Part shown: piece by piece, positions 55,542 through 64,000 of the stretch
How the letters are laid out: each line of letters starts with the position of its first letter
How positions within the stretch are numbered: position 1 is the stretch's first letter
Source of the DNA: Thozetella sp. PMI_491
Lineage: Eukaryota; Ascomycota; Sordariomycetes; Chaetosphaeriales; Chaetosphaeriaceae
Direction: 5' to 3'
Assembly: GCA_021432635.1 (NCBI GenBank)
Contig: MU270107.1
Span: 153,210 to 217,209, forward strand
DNA: 64,000 nucleotides
The notes under the pieces: generated by a model
Databases searched by the model: none
Told to the model about the DNA's origin: nothing
The model's input: the letters and a program-made list of their open reading frames with translations, nothing else
Translations under genes and position numbers: made by a program

Positions 55542-58500
55542 GACTGCCGCAGCGTGTCGAGATTGCTTTGGGGCGGTGGAGGAGTTCTTGTATGATGGGT
55601 TCTCAGGGCGCGGGGCCGACGACGGCAATGCTCAGTCCGGGCTGGGCTTCGACAAGGCTCTAGGCCACCTCGCCATCTTCCGCCACCTTTTGGCGCGCGC
55701 ACATCACGTACGCTGGGATGGGACAGCGTGCCTGCGGAGTTTATTCGGGGGAACGAGATTGCTTGATTGCATAGCGAGCGACACAGCCTATTCTTGTTGG
55801 ATTTTCGGCGCAGCAAAACTACGCCGGTCTATGAAACATCTCTCGCCATGATACACACGCACTTTCGGCCTAGGTAGGTGAAATGTGGGAGGAGGAGCCT
55901 GGGTAGGCGGATGAACCCAGTCTCGATTGTGGAATTTTACAATGGAGCTCCTGACCTGGGAATGCTTCATCAGACGGACCAGGGTGGGGAGGCTCTTGAC
56001 AGCTGGGGACAGAAGAGCATGAGACGATGGGGGTGGGGGGAAGCAAAGCGAGCGAGTCTTGGGAATCTCGGGAGGCTTACGCTGGATGTGAGCGAGTTGC
56101 ATTCGGAGAGGGTTGACTTGGGAACTTCTGGAGGCTGTGTGTTTTAGGACATCATCTTGTTCCCGCCACCACGAAACTATTGTTTGTGTCTCACTTTCTC
56201 GTATTCTCCGTGGCCGTACTGCCGCACACTAAACACCGAATTACCGCTCTCCTCCGTCCACCCACAAGGCACTTTGTTGTTTGCCTCTTGGTTTAGCTAT
56301 TACACTGGCGGTCGCATGTTTTTCGTGCACGGCCTCGTTGACGAGCCCCGAGGCGTCGCGACCATCCTAGAGGGGCAATCGAAGAGACAATATGAAGAGT
56401 TGAGAAAAGTCTCCACGTGGAAAAAGACGCCATCCACGGTTCACCACGATCCAAGGCCTGGGTTCGAGGTCAGGTTCCAGTAACCTGGTATTTGTCAACT
56501 CCGTCTGCATTTGTTTGAGAAAGCGGCCGCGACGCCGGCGCCCGCTGGGGCGGGTTCTGGGTCCCAGGGGCCCCAACGTCTCAGCATCGACCCATCGTTG
56601 GCAGAATCCAGTGTTGATGCTACCGCGTCATCATCACGTCGGCGGAAGCAATGGAGATGGGGGCGAGCCCTCTTCCTCTGGACGATCTCGGGCTGGTCTT
56701 GGGGCTCTCCCAATGCTGGTTCACGCTGTGTTGGTCTGATGCCAACGTCAACGTGGTCTAGGCGGGGAGATGTGAGATGGGGGAGCCACAAGCGGCCCAT
56801 GCCAACCCCCCTCCCCCCCCCTTGACACCAAAGGGCTGCAGCATCCACATCCGTCCACCCTTTGTGACTACTCGACTGGGTCGCCGACACTCGATGTTCT
56901 GGAGCTTGCTCGCCCACGTGGAGGCACCCTACCAAACTACGACAAAGGCATCCTCACCCCTGGCTGAAGATGGTGGGTCTCAGATTCTGATCGCTCCCCG
57001 GCATTGCGACAAGACGAACTTCCCCCCGCCCCTTCCTTTCCTTCGCTAGATCGGCGCTGCCGCTGCTGCAGGGGCGTGCGCAACCCTGTGTTCGTGACCA
57101 GACCCCTTCCCGTAAGATAGATTCGCCTCGCCCTGCATCCCACTCCTTCCTCCCCGTGCGGCTATGTCTTGGCAAACTTGGTTGCCTTCGGCGCGCGAGA
57201 AGTCGTGTTTGAGGCTCCGGGCCTAGGTATCAGGTGTTAGGGCGGCCGCGGGAGGGACGAGACAGGGAGCGGCGAGCGATCGACGCTCGTCAGCCAAAAG
57301 AAGGGCCTACTTCTGAGCTTCTGTGCAGCTGCAGGGGGGGCGGTGGCGCGCTGCGGCGGTCTTGTGTTCGTCTGGGAGAGCCAGGTGAGCGGTCATCATT
57401 GAGCCGCCAGCAGATGCAGCAGATGCGAGCGAGCCTTCTGGAACGGCGCTCCTGCTGCGTGTGGCAACCTTCTGTAACAGGATCCGCGCGGAGCGTGTTC
57501 CTGGCGATCATGTTGGTTCTTGAACTTGCACCTCCCAATAGACCCATTGCCGCTTACCCGCTTCCTCCCACAGCCGCCTACTTACTTGGTTGCGGGGGAG
57601 GAAGGGGGGTCGTCTATTCGCCCGGCTATACGCGCAGATAGTAATTCATATCTAGATATATACTGCACCTATATAATAATTACCTTGGCTTACATGTTGG
57701 TGTGTTGCCCGAGGGACGTGGGGTTGCCCAAAAGTATAACTCGATATCAATAAACGAGATACAAACAAATATGGAGAAAACTCGTCGTGTGCTCCCGAGT
57801 GTATAAGATCTTTTATCTCAGACGGCTCGCTTTTCTTTTCTGATGTTGTGCCGTGTTTTGGGGCGTGAAAACCTGCTATTTCGGAGAGTTTACTGGACCC
57901 TTGCCCGGAGTTGCGAGCTAATCAGGTCAGCCAAGGGGGGAGATGCCATGAGCAGTTCGTACCTAGTCTCCTCTACCATGGGTATAGTACCCGCCTTGGC
58001 CAGTGCCGACCTCCCTAGACAGCGAGCAGCAAGCGAGCAAACAAGCAAGCAAGGAGAATGCCCAGAAATGTCGGCTTCGTTCAGGACAGCACCCCCCGTG
58101 CCTTCGCCTTCGCGAACGCCACGGCAGCCGGCCCCTCCTCGATGGGTGGTGTCGCTTGTTCGCTCGCTTGGAAACTCGGATCCGCGACGCATAAATACCA
58201 CCGTGACGCTGCCACCCTCTCTGCTGGCGCGCAGAACGGCCGAATACTTGCCCCCCACCAACAGGCCTGGCTTCTATCCCTTAGTTACACGTCCACACAG
58301 GTATGCAGCGCCTGTGTGTCTGCGTTGTGCATTCTGATCGACGTGTGGCCGTGGCAGGAGGAGCCGCTGTCACATCGACCCGTGGGCGGCCTTTCGGACG
58401 AACTGCTCCCCGGCCGCGTTCTCCGGCCACTGGAACCGCTGCAAGCATGCGGCCCCGGGGTGCCTTACCACTGTTTGGCGCGGTCGACTTCAACACAACC

Positions 58501-60198
58501 ACCCGGTCTCTGACGGTGCTGGGCGGACCCATCCGTCTGATTTCTTGGTTGTCTGCGCCCCCTGGGATGCCACTCGCACACACTGCCAGACCCGGTCCAT
58601 CTCGCAAGACGAACCGGTCCCTCCTGCCGTCCTGAACTGCATAGGGCGGGGCTGAGGGCAATGTTTTTTGGGGAGTTCGGTTCCTCGGCATCCAAGTAAA
58701 GTGCCGACGCCCAAGCGCAAGATCGCTTACGAGGTGGGTGCGCGGTATTGACCTGGTGATCTACGCCATCTAACGGTCTGTCGCCCTTCTGTGCTGCTGC
58801 CGTGCGCCTCAACATAAACCAGGGACGCAAAAGTCAATCAAGCGAGCAGTTATGGTACAGCCTCCGGGAACTTCCCTTTTCGCCCGGTAAGGGACTTTAC
58901 ACCGTCCAACACCGTGGTAAACATCATGCCCTCTGCCAGGATGAAACTATTATTGCGAGATAGACGAGAGAGCTTCAACACCAGAACGATCTGCTCGTCC
59001 GCGAGGAACAGGGCCACCGTCCGTCGCTCACCTTTGCCAAAAGTTGCCAAATACTTGGTTTCCGAAAGGCCATGGCAGGTGCAGCAATCACCGAGAAAGT
59101 GGCTGTCCTGACTTTGAGGCTGCCGTGGACGTATATGTATGGCCCTTGTGTGTGGGTACAGTCCAGAGAGCCATTGAGAAAATGCGAGGGCCACCAGTAT
59201 AAGGTCGGCCCAATGATATCCAACCCATTTTCTCTGGTATTCGACGGGGCTGGCCCGTGTGGAGAGAGATATTGTTTGTCGTGCTGGTGACCTGTTTCTG
59301 TGCGGTCGATCGTAAAAGAATACCAACACAGCAACTTCAGAGGCACAGTAAAAGCAATGTCGTGGCATGGACAGCTTACGAAGGTGGTGGTCCCATGGTG
59401 GTGCCGGGTCTCTACACATCGAGCTCCATTGCGCCTCGCATCACCACAGTGTCACAACTTTCCACGTACCGCTAAACGCTCAGGCGGCTAGTGATGCGAA
59501 GCAGGTAGAGCAAGACAAGTAGGCATTACTATCGAGGCCTGGCTGGAACCGACCAGACAAGTAGAGCCACCATCCGCTCCTCTTCCGCTCCGAGCATGGG
59601 ATCCCAGCCGGATTCTCTCCCTCCCCAGTGATGCACCTCCAATCGCTCCTCTCCATCGAATCCATAAGCCCTAGTAGAGTCTCAAGGGGCCGCGCAGGGC
59701 TCTATACAAGAATTGAACAGTCCGGCAAGACGCCCCCCGGGCGGTCTCCGTTCCCACCATCCCCCGCCGTGGCGGTGTGGTCTGTGTGGTATAGAACAGA
59801 AGCAAATGTGAAACAAAAGAAAATAACCTTTTCGGCGTGTCTTAATCTTCATCGTACCTTCATTCTTCCTGGTCTGGTCCCTTCTGGCAAGTTGCATATT
59901 TGTGCGCCAAGATGAAGATGATGCGTGCCCCGGTGCGCCATTCGGTCAGATATTGACCTGGACAAAGACAGGAATTTGTAAACTCCCGGTATAGAGCAAT
60001 GCGCCCGGCCGGAGAAAAAAAAGAAGATAGAAATAAGAGGATGCGTGGCGGTATCGTAATGGCGTGAAGCAGAGTAGGTTTGGGCATGAGACGCGTTGGT
60101 ATCGTACATACACCAGTGCTAGCAAGGCGCCAGCTCCGGGCGGTTAGGCAGGTAAGCAAAGAGGGAGGTCTCAGCACAGGTGCGCAGAGGAACCGTCT
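55542..60198. other. Gene-poor 4.65-kb region between STE50 and BUD14/TEA4
   Basis: The convergent 3' flanks of two genes plus about 4 kb in which I see no supportable gene. An AT-richer patch lies at about 57640-57800. The most protein-like frame is on the - strand at 59419-58850 (see findings). No transposase or reverse-transcriptase motif was recognised. Confidence 0.5.
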
Positions 60199-63100
60199 CT
60201 ACAGGCCACTTCGTAGCCTCTGCTTGCGAGCCAGCCAGTCGCCCAGCATATTGTCTAGTTGCTGCAGCATCTGTCAGCGCCGCGAATCACACACGTAGGT
60301 CAAGGGTAGCATTGTCTTACAGTGGTTATCTCGGCTAGCTTAGCATTCTGCTCTTTAAAGAGCGTTCCGGCGACGGGGTGTTCCGGTCCCACGGGCTCCA
60401 CGTTCGTTTTGTCGTAAACTACTACCAGGAGGTCCCGGATGTCGGTACCCGAGTCGAAGAAGGCCCGCAGGTTGGCATCGTTCCACGTGGATGTCGTCGT
60501 GGCCGAGGTCGACGTGGTGATCGAGTCCTTGTTGCCGCGCATGTCGGCGTCCTCGTGCTCGATGAGCTCCGGGGACGACCGTGACGAGTGGTCCTCTTCC
60601 TGGCTGGACGTATCTACCATCAGCGGTGGCGGATTGTTCGAGTTGGCCGGCGATACCTGGACTGGGGATTCGGATAGCCGCTCGACATGCTGCTGAGGCG
60701 GAGTTGTCTTCACCGGCGCGCCCCTCTCGGTCTGCACCGAAGAGCCTGTCTGCGAGCTGAGGTAGCTGTCCGGGTACGCACCCGGTAGCGTTGGCCGCTG
60801 TTGTCTCTGCCTCTCGTCAGGCACTGGCGCCGGGCGCTGGGGCTCGGGGGCAAAATCCTCTTCGTTCGAGTCGAAGTCGTCCAGCTCCACGCGGGACTTA
60901 GCCTTGACCGCCTTCTGCGGCTTCGGCTCCCGATCGCCACTCTGGCTCCTTGAAGGTAGTATCTTGGCGATGGTTGACTTGTCGTCTTTCCTGGAAGCTT
61001 CAGGTGATGAGTCTCGAGCCGGGCCAAGTGGCTGCTGCTGCTGTTGGGGTTCAATCGACTCCTGCAGGTCTGAGTCGACGACGCGCATGGTAGCTGGAGG
61101 CACATTGGCAACGTTATTCACCTTGCCTTCGGATAAGAAGGTGACGAGGTCCATACCACGCTCGCCCTGCTGTCCACCGCCCGGCTTGCGAGTCGGCGAT
61201 GGCTCAGTCCGGGGCTGCTGCTTCTGCAGCTTGCTGGGCTGCCGCTGCACACCCGATGCCTTCTCCGGCGAGGCTTGGAGGTCTTCGTCTTCGGCAACTT
61301 CTCTGTCTTGGGATGTATCGATATCGAACGAACGCTTATCCAGCAGCTCGTCGTCGTCTTCGCCCTTCGTTTTCTTGTCCTTTCGAGAGAAGAAGCTTCG
61401 GATCGCGCTCGGCTTCTTGTCTTTCTCTTTCTTGTCTTTTTTCTTCTTGTCGTCCTTGAGGGGGTTGTCCTTCTCGAGCTTGTCGAGGCTCGGCCGCTGC
61501 TTCAGGTCCTTCGAGTCGCCCGACGACCGTGGCGCCGTGTCGTCCCTTAGCAAATTGGGCGTGAGTGTAATCTTCTTGGTCTCGACTGTCTCGTTGAAGA
61601 AGGAGTCCCGGACAGTGCCATCACTGGTCTTCTTCGGCCCGTCGCCCGACTTGACCTCAAATATTTCGTCGCTGGTGCGTCCTGGGCCCTTGGCAGCCGT
61701 ATCGGCCTCGGTGCTGACCTCTTGCTTCTCGATCTTGACCTCCTTCTGCACCGATCTCGGCTTGAGAGGCTCGACTTTGGCGGATTCGTCTTCGAGTTCA
61801 CCATCGCCATTGGCTTGCTGAGACGCTGTCTGTGCCTGCTGTGCCTGTTGCTGCTGACTTTGTTGCTGTTGCTGCTGCGCGAGGTATTCTGCCTCGAGAT
61901 CCTCTTCCTCGGTTGAGTAGTCAATATCAGAATAATCGACATACGTATTGCCCGCGAATTGCACCGTTTTCCTCTTGGTTCTTTTCATAGCAGACTTCAG
62001 GGGATTCCTAGATTTCTCGGCTTGGTCACCGAGCATGGTTGCAGAAAGCTGGCGTGGCACTGATTAATCCAGAGTTGGGTGACAGCCGCGAGCGTGTTCA
62101 CTTACATCAATGTTCCTGTGCTTGTTCAGGCGCGCTAGCCTCTCAGTCGGGGTCTCAATGTGCTCGGCAGGCAAATAGCCTAGGCCACGAGGAAGGGTCA
62201 GTCATGAGCCGGACAAGACGATGCCGGGTGCCAAGATCATACCAATGCTGCTGTCTTTCACGACCCTCACGAGCCACCAATAACTGTTGCTGTCATCGAG
62301 GAGGACCATGGTATCACCCTTGGTCGCATTCGCTTGGCCTTCGACGGTGGCCACGAAGGTATGGAGCGCATAGACGAATTCGAAATCGATGTCCTCTGTG
62401 TCTTGTAAGCACTCTCCGCCCCATCCAGAGTCGAGAAACCTAGGAGAAAAAAGCTCAGAAAAGTCGCCATCATCATCTTCATCAGGCTCGTAAGGTACGG
62501 TAAGCTCGGGGTCGGTATCGAAGACTGGGTGCTCTTCAGCCGGCGGCGCAGCTGCCTTGGCTTGCGCCGTCTCGTCGGGGTAGTCTATCCATTCTTGATC
62601 ACGCAAGGTTGTTTTCCGGCCTGGTCCGTCAGATCGAACCCATTCTTGCTCCAACCTCTCCATCTCGTCAAGCACCTCTCTCAGGATGGGGTCGTCCTGC
62701 TGCCGGATAGCTCCCAGCGTGGTACCCTCGTGACTGATCGCTCGCGTGCTCGACATCGAATCGTCGTCGTTGGCGGTCGCTTCGTCCTGCTCGTGATACT
62801 CACCAGGAAGATGATGATGGCAACTTGGAGACCGAACGAAATCGCTGCTGTCCCCGTCGAGGTACTTGAAGGGATTGTGCTCGGGGCGCTCGAAGCAAGG
62901 GGAGGGGGTCTTCGATACGCCAGTCGCAGGAGGCGCCAGCGAACTGCAGGGCGGCCTCGCAACAAAGGAAAAATCTCGCTCAGGGAGCGAAAGGGTATAG
63001 GTAGACCCACCATCTTCAATCGAGGGAGAGCTCGAGATTTTGTCCATCATGTCGTCATCCAGTCCATCGTCGGCATCGCCGTCCAGGTCTCCATCGTCGA

Positions 63101-63634
63101 CCTCCTGCACCGATATTCCGCCGTTCTGGGCAATGGCCAGTGCATCCTGCTGCTGAGTGGCCATAGTGCCCCTGGCCCCGGTGTTCTGGCCGTTCAATGA
63201 ACTTGCGACGCCAGCGGCGAGCCCTTCGGCGTACTGATGAATGTCGCCTACGTCGCCGCCGTTTGCCCACGAAACGCGCGGGCTGCGCAGGTTCTCCTCG
63301 GCTGTCTCTGCCGCAACCTCTCGAAGTGTCTCAGCTTGGTGCGGTGCCGTACTTCCGTTGGTCGGGGGTTTGGAGCGCGGATGCTCCTGGGCGGACGGCG
63401 CTTCACGATCTTGGAGATCAATAGAGTCTGGATAAATGGGAGAAGGAGCTAGCGGTTAGCCAGATTCGTCAGGCAGGAAGGAAGGGTATGGTCAGGCGAC
63501 AAAAAATGGGCGTAGGATCGATCACCAGCCACCCAAACTTGAGGCAGCTAAGCGACTGGGCAGGGGAACGAAAAAAAAAAAAGCCGTCGTCAAGGCGCGC
63601 ACATACCAGCGCGAATAATTTCGGGTCTCGTCAT
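60199..63634 (-). CDS. SH3 polarity scaffold Bud14/Tea4
   Basis: Cell-end polarity factor: fission yeast Tea4 links microtubule-delivered Tea1 to the formin For3, and budding yeast Bud14 regulates formin Bnr1; both recruit type 1 phosphatase. Five exons, 5' to 3': 63634-63607, 63427-62243, 62179-62106, 62048-60321 and 60270-60199 (1028 aa). Exon 1 codes only MTRPEIIRA plus one base. The SH3 domain spans about 360-416 (FVYALHTFVATVEGQAN, SNSYWWLVRVV, then GYLPAEHIE across the exon 2/3 border). NKHRNID and NPLKSAMKR follow. KTVQF at 456-460 fits the RVxF phosphatase-1 docking consensus. A polyQ tract (about 486-505), Lys/Asp-rich linkers and a conserved-looking C-terminal part (LLVVVYDKTNVEPVGPEHPV to WLARKQRLRSGL) complete it. 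Family call secure; exon 1 is inferred from splice signals. Confidence 0.88.
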
Positions 63635-64000
63635 GTTGAAAGGTTAATCAACAAGACTGGATTGCGACCGGGCATAAAAAAATAGCCCCAGCAAACGTGC
63701 CAATGTTTCTGGCCGTTCTCGGTGCGTCGGAATGGATTGTTGGACCTGTGCTCCGGGGCGGGCCAGCGGTATCACCGTCTCAATCGTGTCAGATAACGAA
63801 GGTATCCCCCTGTGGTGCCCGGGCCAGGGTCCGGTCACAGAAGGCGGGTGAGCCGCGGCGGAGGATTATCAAAATGTCAGTGCTTTGGCGGCAAGCCGTG
63901 CGGGTTGCAATTGCATCTGATGGCCGGGTTTTCGCGTCGAGATGACAGGTTTGTTTTTCTTGTCTAGTCAGACTGGGCAAGCGGCGCTTCTGGAGTTGGG
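63635..64000. other. Right-end flank, promoter of the polarity scaffold gene
   Basis: Upstream of the proposed first exon. No gene or distinct element recognised. Short frames here have no recognisable content. Confidence 0.5.

Noticed and set aside
56511-56825. Open frames in a GC-rich patch of the STE50-BUD14 gap
   Set aside because: All three + frames look equally protein-like because of base composition; no domain and no ATG for the longest one.
1-64000. tRNA and rRNA genes
   Set aside because: I looked for GGTTCGANTCC-type B boxes and 5S-like sequence on both strands by eye and found no convincing candidate; a tRNAscan run would settle it.

Overview
The window looks like a nuclear chromosome segment of a filamentous ascomycete (Pezizomycotina), most likely a Sordariomycete. 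The coding regions are GC-rich with a strong C/G bias at codon position three. Genes are interrupted by short introns with GTRNGT donors and YAG acceptors. Promoters carry CT-rich tracts, and the gene set is typical of that group (Ste50, Bud14/Tea4, BDM-1-type phosducin-like protein, GH131, a Zn2Cys6 regulator). No CRISPR array, insertion sequence, intact transposon, tRNA or rRNA was seen. The taxonomic call is inference from gene content and style.

Layout. 1-23 kb, all on the + strand: an F-box/DUF6546-like gene (1124-2778), a phosducin-like chaperone cofactor (6262-7219), a large single-pass membrane protein of unknown function (9360-12104), RanBP1 (13373-14558), the YEATS protein Taf14 (16175-17144) and a Zn2Cys6 regulator resembling Aro80 (19737-23099). 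24-30 kb, - strand: a DUF4211 nuclear-type protein (24125-26104) and serine palmitoyltransferase subunit LCB2 (27627-29621). 32.9-46 kb: acetoacetyl-CoA synthetase (32920-35305, +), a small secreted four-cysteine protein (36740-37054, +), a GH131 glucanase (37498-38519, -), an alpha-glucoside/sucrose-type transporter (39514-41662, -) and the endosomal Na+/H+ exchanger NHX1 (43658-46002, +). 48-64 kb: a coiled-coil protein of unknown family (48034-49524, +), the MAPK adaptor STE50 (53921-55541, +) alone between two gene-poor stretches of about 4.5 kb, and the polarity scaffold BUD14/TEA4 (60199-63634, -), reconstructed here as five exons including a 9-codon first exon.

Most genes are independent housekeeping loci; nothing resembles an operon or a secondary-metabolite cluster. 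Possible local themes are weak. Secreted protein, GH131 and sugar transporter lie side by side and could act together in plant-wall sugar use. STE50 and BUD14/TEA4 both act in polarity and MAPK signalling. The least explained material is the 914-residue membrane protein, the 496-residue coiled-coil protein, a degenerate CAGTA-rich repeat field near 35.7 kb, the long G tracts near 50.3 kb, and a short coding-like open frame near 18.3 kb.

Exon joins were read by eye from splice signals and frame. Every multi-exon model given here has a total length divisible by three, but none has transcript support.
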